Shown here: in pieces, positions 46,225 to 56,617 of the stretch
Layout: each line of letters opens with the position of its first letter
How positions within the stretch are numbered: the first letter of the stretch is position 1
Assembly: GCF_047948215.1 (NCBI RefSeq)
Contig: NC_134457.1
Location: forward strand, 87,802,898-87,866,897
DNA length: 64,000 nucleotides
Source: Lycorma delicatula
Taxonomy: Eukaryota > Arthropoda > Insecta > Hemiptera > Fulgoridae
Direction of reading: 5' to 3'
Notes under the pieces: model-generated
Told to the model about the DNA's origin: nothing
Databases searched by the model: none
What the model saw: only the letters and a program-made list of their open reading frames with translations
Translations under genes and position numbers: made by a program

Positions 46225-46848
46225 AAAATATCTTGATGTCTGGATAGTCCCTCACCTTAAATGGGACGCGGACATTAATAATAAGTGCAAAAGAACACTT
46301 AATCCTTAAATTCCACTAAATTAGTAAACTAAAAACTAACAGTATTGCTATGTGTATTTTGACTTTGACTATGTGTATTTTTGTGTAAAGACTTGTGTAT
46401 TTTGCGTATGCCCAATCAATATTGCAATGTGGAATATATTCATGGAATGGGGAATGAAATGTGCACTTTAATAAAAAGAGTATGTGCTTCAAGAACACTT
46501 AATAAAAGCAGCCTTAAACAGGCCCATACTTTACCCTATAGCTGACCTATTCCGGGAATTTAACGTGTTAACAGTGACATCTCTACGTCGAAAGCATTGT
46601 TTTATATATTAACAAAAATATAAACCTCTTTAATACCAGTGATTCATCATATAATCTGAAGCCATCTAGAATCACCTTTATAATACCCCGAAATGACCTA
46701 TCAGTCTGCAGAAGACATTTCATGTATGTTTCTGCTAAACTAATATATTTTAATTCTGCTAAATTTATGTGTAGCAGAGTGAACAAAAAATTCCTTAAAG
46801 AAATAGATGAGTGGATAATGACAAACGATGTGTACGAATCATTATTCT
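46225..46848 (+). pseudogene. Jockey/CR1-like LINE polymerase C-terminal relic ending at its native stop
   Basis: It opens with VKYLDVWIVPHLKWDADINN (compare KYLGVxIDxxLxWxxHI), with frameshifted pieces such as IPRNDLSVCRRHFMYVSAKL and NSAKFMCSRVNKKFLKEIDE, then WIMTNDVYESLF and TAA at 46846-46848. The last 240 bases, from NINLFNTSDSSYNLKPSRIT onward, are one uninterrupted frame, which is unusually clean for this window. The catalytic core lies upstream and is missing. Clade not settled. Confidence 0.75.
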
Positions 46849-46849
46849 A

Positions 46850-49055
46850 AACACGTTTTTTGGCAAAAACGTGTTATTATGCACCTGTTTAAATGGTGCA
46901 TAATTAGTTAATTTTGTAATCCAATCTTACTAACGTTTTGGTTTTTATGTAAAATTTTATAACGGAGCTAATCCAAACTAAGGAAGGCAAACTGATTAAG
47001 GGTAAATTTATAATTATAATCATAATATTAATAGTAAGATTATTTACCATTATTTTGTATTATTTTGTTGTATAAAATAGTGTTTACATAACAAATACAA
47101 CAATATTTATTTTATTCCAATTTATGAAATTTACTAACCATAAATGTGTACAAAAATATAAATATTATTTACATCATCATCATATTCTTCTTGTATTTCC
47201 TTGATCTTACTAAATCTATGTTTAATTTTAAAGCACGGGTCAGGTTTTATACAACCCGTATGTCAATTATTTATTTGTTACAGTATTATGTTCAACATTT
47301 TTTTATTCTTCCGTCGTTTTTTTAAGAATAAAATTTAAATTTTAATTGATCTCAATTCTATAACAATTAATTCTTTTTGTTTATTCGAACTTTCATTTAT
47401 TTATGTAGGAACATTTAGTTACTATTCTTTATTTTAAAAATAGTTTTAATTTTTGTATTCTCGTTTTAAAGATATTATATTAAGTGGCTCATGCCTGCGC
47501 ACGGGTTATCCTTTGCAGGTATAATGTCTCCTAATTATTTATTGTCATTCTTACTTTTGTTATATTTTGTACAAGGGAAATAAAGTTTGTATTTTTCGTA
47601 TTTAAACAACTTTATTTGTTAGAAGAAATAAAAAAAGGAAGAATTATTGGATAATACAGCCAAAATTCAAATAAAAGATACATATAATGAAATTAAAAAT
47701 TTAATGGTGTTTAAAAAATAAGTACTGTAAAATAAGGAGTATTGAAAAATAATTAATGTTAAATCAATTGCCTAATTTATTATTTTTACTTAATTAATTC
47801 ACCACATAAGCTTAAAGCTTTTAAGTGGGAATACAAAATGAAAAGTTTGTAGCGAATGAAAAATGTTATGCTATACTGGGATTTGAACCTGGTCATTTTA
47901 TTAACAGTAGGTATACAAAGACAAAAAAATAGATTGCTATTACCTGCATCTTTAGCTACAGTAAAACGATTAATAATCTTTAAATTATGAAAAAAATGTT
48001 AATGTTGGCTTAATTTTTATGCTAATAAAATTAACAATCAATAAAGGCAAATACAGTGCGTCACAGATATATAACAGTTAACTACCGAAGAAGGAATTGC
48101 AACTGGCTGCAAACGTTTAACGAGTTAGTTACATCAAGCGGTGCTTGAGAAAGCCTTCCACTCCAATCTTAGCTGGCTCTGTATAGAAACATAGTAAGGC
48201 CAGTATGTATTGTTGCGTGATATCGGATATTTACTAATATGCAATGTAGGTTTGTCTTGAAGGCAACAATGCTGTTTTTAAAAGGTTATTTATCTTTTAG
48301 TTTAATATTGTTTGTAAATTATATTGAAAAGAATGTTTTAAATAATGAATTGCTGTTATCGAAAAATAACAATGACGTAAAATTTTAATTTATTCAATTA
48401 CCTTAAAAAAACAAACGTTATTTTTTAAAATGCTAGATTTTGTATTTTTATCCTTTTAAGTAAATAAAGCTTACTTTAATATGTTATAAAAATTTGATAT
48501 TAAAGAAAAACATCGAATCCGACTGAACTGTTCTGACCGTCCCATCAGTTGTCCATGTCGAAGAGAATTCTGTAACGTCATAAAATAGCCCCATCCAGTC
48601 ACCGATTTTGTATATTCCCTTTTATTTCATAATTCTAACAGTTGCTCTGTTTTGTATAAATAAGCGTTTCATGAAGCAGCAACGAGTGGAAGTAAGTGAA
48701 TGACAATACTGAAAAATAGTGATTAGGTAAGAATGACGGGGCAGAGGTCTATGGCAGTGTGAATTTACGGTCAACTAGAACGCTCGGTGAGAAAATAATT
48801 CAAGAAAACGAAAACCACGATTCCCCTTTGTTCATTAACATAACGTGTTTTGATTCTTTAATCCCGGTTGTTTTAGAAGATTTCTTGTTATTCTACATCA
48901 AAAATTATACGTTACCCTTTCTTATTGTAAAATTAATACTATAGTTTTTGAAATATTGTTGGTTTTCTCAAAAATATGAATATACTGGTTTTGGATAAGT
49001 TGATACCTCTATTAAAATTCAAAATAAGCAGACTGATCAAAGAATGTATTTGTGT
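46850..49055. other. Intergenic DNA, no gene recognised
   Basis: AT-rich. At 47880-47900 the words actgggatttgaacctggtc look like a leftover tRNA-like B box (minus strand), possibly a SINE. Near 48654 the word TATAAATA is followed 60-75 bases later by two donor-like sites (GTGGAAGTAAGTG and GATTAGGTAAGA); this is discussed as a finding. Confidence 0.4.
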
Positions 49056-49060
49056 ACTTT

Positions 49061-50398
49061 TTTACTTCCTTGTACGAAGTAAAGGAAGTATTACGATCGC
49101 GAAACAGTTCGGTTTTCTTATTTCAACGGAAATATCCATTTTGACCATCCCTGAATCCATTTCAGCGACTAGTTTCGGCGTGACGTCTGTATGTACGTAT
49201 GTATCTCGCATAACTCAAAAACAATTAGCAGTAGGATGTCGAAATTTTGGATGTAGGACTGTTGTAACATCTAGTTGTGCACCTCCCTTTTTGATTGCAA
49301 TCGAAATTGAAATTAAAATTTTAATTAATGAAAGATTTGGACTTTTAAAAATGTGTAAATGTAATTTAATAGGCATTATTACATATGTGTATATGTAATA
49401 GAGTTTGTAAAACATATGATTATTTAATATAAATTGAAAATTATAATTTAGAATCCTATTATTTTTGAATTTTCTAGTTTAATTTTATTTAATTATTCTG
49501 TAATTTCTGTTTTTATTTTATCTACATTAACGTTAACTACAGTCACTGAAAAATAGAACTTCACAAGAACAACATATACGAGTACACTGAAGTATACATG
49601 CCCGGTCTTTAATAAATTGCAAAAAATTCTTATCTTTTATTTCATTACTCCTCCGATATTGTCGGACAATATTCTTCCTAAGTCGGAGTTAATCATCGTT
49701 TCGTTTATTTGTTTTTTGTTGCCAATCATTTAAACGTTCTTTGGTTTGATATAATTCTTTTGATCTTAATTTGTGTACACGTTCTCTAGTTTTCAAATAT
49801 TTTCTCTCTTTATATTCATCATCCTCGCTTAATCTTTTTATTCTTTCTTTGGTTTTAACACTTTCTTCCCTTTCATATTCATCTTCTTGTCGTTTTTCTA
49901 AGATACATTTCTTCATGTTATCTTTCTTTTCCCTGTGTGATTATTTCTTTTTCATTTTTGATTATTCACCAAATAATCCAATAATAAAAACTGAATATTT
50001 TACACCGTTAGGTCGAAATTAATATTTGTAACCAGTTACATAGGAGTTCACTAAACGGAATAGTCTAATTATTATTAACTTTTGTTTACGACACAGCAGA
50101 AATCTAAAAATTTTGTTAAACAGCCAACGAATAGTACTCATCTATTAATATGAGTAATACAGATTTTTACTCTATCCTAATATTTCAGGTAAGATTCTTG
50201 AATTAATAATTGTATAAATATTTGATGTTTATAAAAACTAATATTTCAGCAATTGCGTAACTGTCCATTTTATTAAAGAATTGGAGGATCTTATCTCACT
50301 TTCAAATGAAATTAGTTTAAATGAAGAGCAGCAAAAAAATGTATATATGCAATTTAATAGGCGTACAAGGAAGTCATGTGGTGTCCACATCAAATTTC
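49061..50398 (-). mobile_element. Dispersed family A, long copy with coding core
   Basis: The 5' end (high coordinate) is tttgatgtggacaccacatg, forming the perfect hairpin ATGTGG-aca-CCACAT (plus-strand 50376-50390), followed by acttccttgtacg. The 3' end (plus strand 49064-49089) is a hairpin with stem acttcctt/aaggaagt. The 13-mer at 49064-49076 is the exact reverse complement of 50362-50374, a perfect subterminal inverted repeat. The coding relic lies between. The segment following it on the minus strand, atgcctattaaattacatt, mirrors the segment after the left end, as in the 9967 copy. A part of the internal block present in short copies is deleted here. Confidence 0.85.
49535..49916 (-). 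pseudogene. Helitron-protein-like coding relic inside family A, copy 2
   Basis: The minus strand from 49916 reads MKKCILEKRQEDEYEREES, KERIKRLSEDDEYKERKYL, KTRERVHKLRSKELYQTKER and LNDWQQKTNKRNDD, then TAA at a position where the other copy has a Gln codon. In the same frame it continues LRLRKNIVRQYRRSNEIKDK, NFLQFIKDRACILQCTRICC and SCEVLFFSDCS. Apart from the single stop, the frame is open throughout, better than the copy at 10330. The two R/E/K-rich repeats (ERIKRLSEDDEYKERK and ERVHKLRSKELYQTKER) are about 17-18 residues apart and similar, so the N-terminal part is a short tandem peptide repeat. Family assignment to Helitron-type proteins is by memory of similar charged repeats followed by a Cys-rich motif. 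Confidence 0.6.
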
Positions 50399-50399
50399 T

Positions 50400-51050
50400 T
50401 TTTAGCAATTATACAGAAACTTTAACATATATGATAGATAACCTTTAGAATAATTACACCATAAATCTACACTGAAAATAAAACGAAAAAATGTCCCAAA
50501 TTTTATTATTGAATTACAAATTATGACATAACCTTTAAAGACAAATGTTATGACCAATGGTGTGCACGACTGGCTTCCAAATAGTGTGATATTCGATACT
50601 CGGACACATCAGCTAGTTTCAGTTAGTAACACAAGATGCGGATGAATAAAGGTATGTTTTAAATCAAGAGTAGATGGGGTATTAAGGATTCAGAACTCTT
50701 AACTCTTAAGTAATCTACTGTCTCTGGTCGCTTATCTCCCAATGCCGTAATATCCCCACATCACTTTAGTATAGGCCCTAGCAGATGGACTAAAACAAAT
50801 CTATTCGTTGTTGTAAAATAACTTTGACGTACTGTACGATTACCCGTTATGAAATATAAAAATCAAGTCATGTAATGAAATAAAATAATTCACAATGGCA
50901 AAAGGAAAACTATGTAAGAGAAGTAAATTATTATAAAAAGAAAACTGATCAAATAACCGAAATGATAACGTATAAAAATCACAATATTAGATTAGGGAGG
51001 TTCTTGCACATGCAAGAAGAACAGCTGAACCGATTTCAATCATACTAAAA
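50400..51050. other. Intergenic DNA, no gene recognised
   Basis: A GC-richer segment at 50540-50650 contains TTTCAGTTAG, an ATG and the donor-like ATAAAGGTATGT; see findings. The remainder is AT-rich. Confidence 0.4.
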
Positions 51051-51054
51051 GATA

Positions 51055-51195
51055 TACAGAGTGATTCACGAAAATGTAACAAACTTTCAGGAAATATTCT
51101 ACTGTTCATTTTAACATAGATTCGGAAAGGATTCGTTACCGTGTATCAGCTGTAGAAAGATTTCCTCCTAGTTTCGCCCTTCGGTAAAATTAAGC
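51055..51195 (-). repeat. Dispersed family E, copy 2
   Basis: It starts (plus strand) tatacagagtgattcacgaa, aatgtaacaaactttcagga, aatattctactgttcatttt, aacatagattcggaaaggat, tcgttaccgtgtatcagctg, tagaaagatttcctcctag. This is the reverse complement of the core at 18584-18745 and 52976-53133. The outer end tatacagagtgattcacgaa looks like a transposon terminus. Confidence 0.75.
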
Positions 51196-51564
51196 AAGAA
51201 TGTAATACTTGACCCCAGATGAAGGGGTAAATTCAGTGATTTTATATGAAATATGAACTTAAAAATGTTTTTAGAAATAGGTCCTGCAACTGTACTTTTA
51301 GTAGCTTTCTAGGCATCTAAAGTAAAAGACAAAAGATCGGGGTCTGAAAACACATTATTTTATGTTTGGCATGAAATAGCTTTGTTAAATGGGTCATAAA
51401 CACATAAAAGTTTTAATGAAAACGTTTAGAGAATTTGATTCTGAGTATAAAGGTATGAATTAAATACCACAGAAACCAAATATAAACATAAAAATTTCGA
51501 ATTTTATTAAAAATTAAACGTAGCAAAATGTGGTAAAGTTTAACTTAGGTATTTAACGAAATAA

Positions 51565-51872
51565 CCCACCGGATTGGTCTAATGGTTAACGCGTCTTCCC
51601 AAATCAGCTGATTTGGAAGTCGAGAGTTACAGCGTTCAAGTCCTAGTAAAGCCAGATATGTTTACATGGATTTGAATACTAAATCGTGGATACCGATGTT
51701 CTTTGGTGGTTGGGTTTTTCAATTAACCACACATCTCAGGAATGGTCGAACTGAGAATGTACAAGACTTTTACACTTCATTTACACTCATACATATCATC
51801 CTCATTCATCCTCTGAAGAATTATCTAAAACGGTAGTTACCGGAGACTAAACAGGAAAAAGAAGAAGAAAAA
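51565..51872 (+). mobile_element. SINE family 2, full-length copy
   Basis: It is flanked by the perfect 17-bp duplication ggtatttaacgaaataa (51548-51564 and 51873-51889). Order: cccaccggattggtctaatgg (A-box-like), ttaacgcgtcttcccaaatc, agctgatttggaagtcgaga, gttacagcgttcaagtccta (B-box-like gttcaagtcc), tggatttgaatactaaatcg, tggataccgatgttctttgg, tggttgggtttttcaattaa, ccacacatctcaggaatggt, cgaactgagaatgtacaaga, ttacactcatacatatcatc, ctcattcatcctctgaagaa, acggtagttaccggagacta and an A-rich tail (caggaaaaagaagaag). Best copy of the family, 308 bases. Confidence 0.95.
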
Positions 51873-51889
51873 GGTATTTAACGAAATAA

Positions 51890-52970
51890 AATTTTAAATG
51901 TTACAAAAGAATTAAATTTTTTAGAGAAATAAACAATAAAAATTAAAAAAAAAACGTAAATTATATAGAACAACATATCAATAAAATAATTTATTAGAAT
52001 CTTTAAATGTAATTAAACATTTTTTTATCTAAATTTGTTAGAAATGATTTATTTCGTAATCTGGCAATATTAACAGATGATTCCAACAATTAAGTTTTTG
52101 GTTTTGCATTTGAGCACCAATAAATAAATAAATAAATAAGTGATTGGATTAGTGCTTGTATTATCTAAGAATATCTTATAAATTTTCAATTGAAGAATAC
52201 GCAGACATCATTTCTGTTTACAGGTTCTGTAATGGAAACGCATTCCACCACGGCGAGAATATCAGAGATTTTTGAATACGGGAATTCCAAGCTACAGAAC
52301 CTTTGATTCTGTGGTTGTACCTACGACTGGATCATTGACATCTTCTTCATATACTGCTGAACGGTAAGAATAACATCCTAACGAAGAAGAAGATTCAATA
52401 CATGGAACATAGCCCGAGCATGGTACCAGAAGAATTTCTTACCGCACTTGTTTAAAACTAAGTAAAGTATGTCGAATACATCATCCTTTTAACAATTATA
52501 TCCTTTTAATCTACAAACAGTATAAACAGATTTATTCATTAGAGATTTTTCTGTATGTTTAAATTTTTGTTAAATTTTGATTGGTTATCTTTCTAAAATA
52601 TCTCATTATTTTGTTTTGTAACATTGAAATTTTGTTTTGTTTAATTCCTTGTTAAAATCTATCACATTTTGATATGTTTTGTTTTTAAAAACTTCAAAAT
52701 TCTTACGTTTGTATTTCGTTTCTGTGGATTTTATTTATATCATTTTACTCAAAATCAAATTCTTTAGAAGTTAGAAAATGAAAACACATTATTAACAGTT
52801 AAAGAATAAAACACATAAGATTATTGTTTAAAATTTTTACGTGTTTATTGCCAAATTAGCAAAGTTATTTTACCCCAAATTTTTCGAAGACTAATAAAAA
52901 TACAGTCGTAGGATATATTAAAAAAAAAAGAAATTTCAGGTTAGATTTCATACAAAACCACTAAATCTAC
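51890..52970. other. Intergenic DNA, no gene recognised
   Basis: AT-rich; 52220-52440 is slightly richer in G and C (ccaccacggcgagaatatcag) but no similarity was read. Confidence 0.4.
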
Positions 52971-52975
52971 TCCTT

Positions 52976-53133
52976 TTACCGAAGGCGCAAAAATCAGAGC
53001 GAAATCTTTCGCCAGCTAACATTCGCTAACGAAACAATTCCGAACTTATGTTTATATGAACCTTTTTATTTATTTTCACCGGTAGAATATTTCTTGAAAG
53101 TTTGTTACATTCTTCAAGAATCACTCTTTATCT
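52976..53133 (+). repeat. Dispersed family E, copy 3
   Basis: ttaccgaaggcgcaaaaatc, agagcgaaatctttcgccag, ctaacattcgctaacgaaac, aattccgaacttatgtttat, atgaacctttttatttattt, tagaatatttcttgaaagtt, tgttacattcttcaagaatc. Same core and orientation as copy 1 at 18584. Confidence 0.75.
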
Positions 53134-53149
53134 GATTTCTATCCGTCGT

Positions 53150-53154
<5 letters not shown>

Positions 53155-53203
<49 letters not shown>
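53155..53203. repeat. (AT)n microsatellite
   Basis: About 24 AT units. Confidence 0.95.
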
Positions 53204-53204
<1 letters not shown>

Positions 53205-53208
<4 letters not shown>

Positions 53209-54386
53209 TTACCTTCTATTTACAATTATCGAAAAGAAAAACAAGTTGTTGAATAATAAGGAAAAAAAAGAAAACTCTCCACACGTATTTGAGATAATTT
53301 ATTCCTCTCTCTCATAGCCTCACGCGCCTGCGCGAGCACACATGCGCGCGCGTATAGAAAGGGAGAGAAAATTTATCTTTTTTTTGCATCAACATCCTTT
53401 TTGTTGTTCTTTGTAGAGTTTAAATACATAATAATATACAATTTAGAAAAATATCGTGTTCGAGTAGGTGATACCTTTACTGTTCTAGGGTTGTGAAATA
53501 AGTTACATGCTTCTCCATAATCTACGTCCAGTTTTTAGTTTTCTTTTTTATTATTTTCTTTCTTAGTTAATTCTCTGTATAGTTTAACTGTAATACTTTA
53601 ACTGGGATATAAATATTGTTGAAAATTTAAAAATCTGAAACATAAGAAAAAGGTAAAGCACAGATATTGGAATTAGCAATTAATTTTAATGTTGAAAATA
53701 GAGGGTTATAGCCATCCTATTTCGATAAAATACTTTTAAGAATAAAAGTTGAGGTGTGAGTTACACGGATCGAAAAAAGTAGGTCACAGCTAAATTATGT
53801 ATTAATCCCAAGTTTTGTTTTTTCCAAAAAGATTTCTATTTTATATTTTTTTTATATCGGCAAAAGTAAACAATTTTATATAAAAATTTAACACCATAGT
53901 AATCGTACCAAGTTCACGTTGTCTGCGATATCAAAAAATTAGAGGAATCTTCAAAAAGACAACAGGGGAGTAAATATTCCATCTTAATCGGAAAAATTTG
54001 CTCTAAAAATTGTTAAAGTGTTTTCATTTGATACTTTATCGTTTTCAACAACATTTTTATAAATTTATCTGTGTGATTTACTGTGCAATAAAAAGCACTT
54101 AAAGAAATTCTTTCTGTAACTAATATAATATTTTTAAGATAATTAATGACCTCAAAATAAACTTTTTCGCTATTTAATGTGAAATTAATTGAGGTTAATA
54201 AATTGTTAATTCACATTGATTTTTTTTTAATATTATTTATTAAATATGTACAAAACATATATTCTAAGATATTTGCTCTTTTATTACACCAAAAGTTACA
54301 AAAAAAAATATTTTTATAGAAATTTAATTTTGCGTAAAATTTCATAGTTCTTCCATGTTTCGAAACATTTTTTTTACAACATTTTA
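53205..54386. other. AT-rich DNA, no feature recognised
   Basis: A short GC-richer patch at 53310-53365 (cacgcgcctgcgcgagcacacatgcgcgcgcg) is an alternating purine-pyrimidine run that could adopt Z-DNA; otherwise nothing seen. Confidence 0.4.
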
Positions 54387-54652
54387 ACTTTAAATAAAAA
54401 CAAATTTTTCTTTACGTTCTTACAGTTTAATATTTGCAGAAAATACAGTATTACTATGAGTGATAAATGTAAAAATAAAATGTGGTTGAATATTTCCTGT
54501 GATGCACAATTATTTTTTGACTTTAAATAAAAACAAATTTTTCTTTACGTTCTTACAGTTTAATATTTGCAGAAAATACAATAATACTATGAGTGATAAA
54601 TGAAAAAAAAAATGTGGTTGAATATTTCCTGTGATGCACAATTATTTTTTGA
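54387..54652. repeat. Recent tandem duplication, two copies of about 133 bases
   Basis: actttaaataaaaacaaatttttctttacg... is repeated with period 133 (54387-54519 and 54520-54652). Differences are few: cagtatta/caataata near the middle, and gtaaaaata versus an A run with one base deleted. The unit is unrelated to the SINE or transposon families here. Confidence 0.95.
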
Positions 54653-55295
54653 CAAGGGAAATGATAATATTTTTTGAATGATTAGTGTCTTACTCTTATC
54701 AGCAGTGTTTTATCATATCCCTTTAATATAGATATAGCTTATAGAGCTGAATATACGCATATCTGTACTTCAGGAGGACTTAGCATACTATATCCCGAAA
54801 GAAATTAAAGTGAAACCACTTCTCTCTTCGTTTTCCTATACAAGTCTGGCATAGATCGTTTTATTCTTTTGAAAAACTGTACTATTTTTTACATGAACTG
54901 CATCCCGCATCCGGTGGTTGTGGAATCAAACACTTATAATACTGTGATTTCTTATTCATAAAATACGACTTTGGTTTATATCTGTAAAACGTGTCTGAAA
55001 TTAAGAAAAAAAAATCTTTCTTAATAACCAGCATTTGTTATTTGAAGATATTTTACATTATGCTTAAGGCTTTTAAGGAAGAATTATTGATTAGTAAATT
55101 AAGAAGGTACTTTAAATTTTTCGTACGTTTTTCTACTCATTAATCAACAGAATATGCTTTTTGAGGAAAAAAAAAGAATTGGTCTTTAATTATCGATGTA
55201 GTACATCTCATAATTATCAGTTGAACTTTATCTTGTCCATTATCGTAGCACTAGTGAGGTTCAAGCCAGGTTTCAGCCTGACGTCTGGCCGATGT
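54653..55295. other. Intergenic DNA, no feature recognised
   Basis: No supported feature; a 91-codon frame starting at 55161 runs into the left end of the mariner element and is not a gene. Confidence 0.4.
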
Positions 55296-55299
55296 AAGG

Positions 55300-56617
55300 G
55301 TGTCCCATATAAAACGCAACCCATCAATTACTCTTCCATGAAATTTCAAAAGTCAAGCTTACTTCCCTACTCGTTACTGAAATGGGCTCGTCCAACATCT
55401 GAACATCGCGGCGACGCAGTAGAACACTACCGATAGTAACAACAATGCAATCATAACGTTCAGTGTATTGCTAGAGACAAGATGGTGTTTTCGCTAGATG
55501 AACGTGTTTTCATTGTTGAGTCGTACTTCAGTAAGAAATCAGTGGTTGCAATGCAAGTTTTGTTTCGCCATAAGTACCCAGATAAATCAGCTCCTAACAA
55601 AACATCAGTGTTAAGGTTAGTTGCAAAATTTAGAGAGACCGGTTCTGTTAATAACAAGGAACACAAAAGATCTGCGTCAGTGTTGAATACAGATACAGTC
55701 ACTGAAATCAAAGACCGATTACTCGCCTCACCAAATAAATCGATCAGACGTTTGTCTGCTGAAATTAATTTGTCTAAATCAACTGTTCATCGGGCGACCA
55801 AACAATTACAATTACGACCTTATCGCATTCAAACGGTTCATCAACTTCTTGAGCCCGACAAAGAAAAACTGTTACAATATTGTCAACGGTTCCATCGATT
55901 TCTGCGTGAGGGAATTAATGTTACGGATTCGTTATTTTTCACAGATGAAGCACGGTTTCATTTGGATGGCTACGTAAACAGCCAAAACAGTAGAATTTGG
56001 AGTGCTGAAATTCCCCACGTTTATCACGAAAAACAATTACACCCCCAGAAGTTGGGTGTGTGGTGCGCGATATCGCGGAAGAAAATAATCTGTCCTATGT
56101 TTTTCGAGTACACCATTAATGCAGAACGATATCAGGATATTTTATTTCAGTTCATTGCACTCTTGGAAGAGGAAGACAAACACTGCTGGCTAGAACATGA
56201 CGGTGTGACATTGTACTACGCAGGTTCAACTTCTGATTTCGTTGAGGGATTCTTTGGTAATCGTGTTATCGGTCGAGGCTTGTGGCCACCAAGATCTCCA
56301 GATTTGACTGCGGCGGATTTTTTTCTATGGGGGTTACCTCAAAGAAAAAGCCTACAGCAACAAACCACGAACAATTGAAAGTCAATATTGAACAAGCTGT
56401 ATTAAATATCCAGCCACAAACTTTGAAAAAAGTTGCAAGAAACGCTGTAAAAAGAATTGAAGCTTATATTCAAGAAGATGGCGGCCACTTCCAACATTTA
56501 CTCTAAATGTAAGGTAATGGATGGTAATAATTAAAATTACAATTTACATTTAGATATGCCTTTTTATTATTTCAATACCTACCAATATAAGGTTGGTTTG
56601 CGTTTTATATGGGACAC
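55300..56617 (+). mobile_element. Mariner-like transposon with perfect 20-bp terminal inverted repeats
   Basis: GTGTCCCATATAAAACGCAA at 55300-55319 is exactly inverted at 56598-56617, and 3 of the next 4 bases also agree. The outermost few bases differ: the left flank is TA-AGG before GTGTCCC, the right flank has TA dinucleotides at 56623-56626. The expected TA target duplication is therefore plausible but the exact termini are uncertain. The element of about 1.3 kb contains one transposase gene in the sense orientation. Length, inverted repeats and transposase fit the Tc1/mariner superfamily. Confidence 0.93.
55482..56506 (+). pseudogene. Mariner-superfamily transposase, nearly intact, broken near the C-terminus
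   Basis: The frame opens at ATG 55482 and runs 298 codons. Residues 1-60 are the DUF4817-type helix-turn-helix (MVFSLDERVFIVESYF; FRHKYPDKSAPN; LVAKFRETGSV). Residues 75-115 form a second helix-turn-helix (SIRRLSAEINLSKSTVHRAT). Catalytic blocks are SLFFTDEARFHLDGYV (Asp155), WLEHDGVTLYYA (Asp240) and WPPRSPDLTAADFFLWG (Asp274, Asp279). If Asp279 is the third acidic residue, by analogy with SPDLAPSD in mariner, the spacing is DD38D. After FLWG the frame slips: a five-G run (56329-56333) has one G too many for the family reading. A second slip near 56370-56380 looks like loss of one unit of an 8-bp tandem repeat. A different frame then continues to the native stop at 56504-56506 (LKVNIEQAVLNIQPQTLKKV, RIEAYIQEDGGHF). 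The change of QDGATAH-like sequence to HDGVTLYYA may also impair it. Confidence 0.92.

Noticed and set aside
48976..49398. 140-codon plus-strand open frame
   Set aside because: Most of it is the antisense of the family A 3' end (49061-49360), and the same sequence in other family A copies does not keep the frame.
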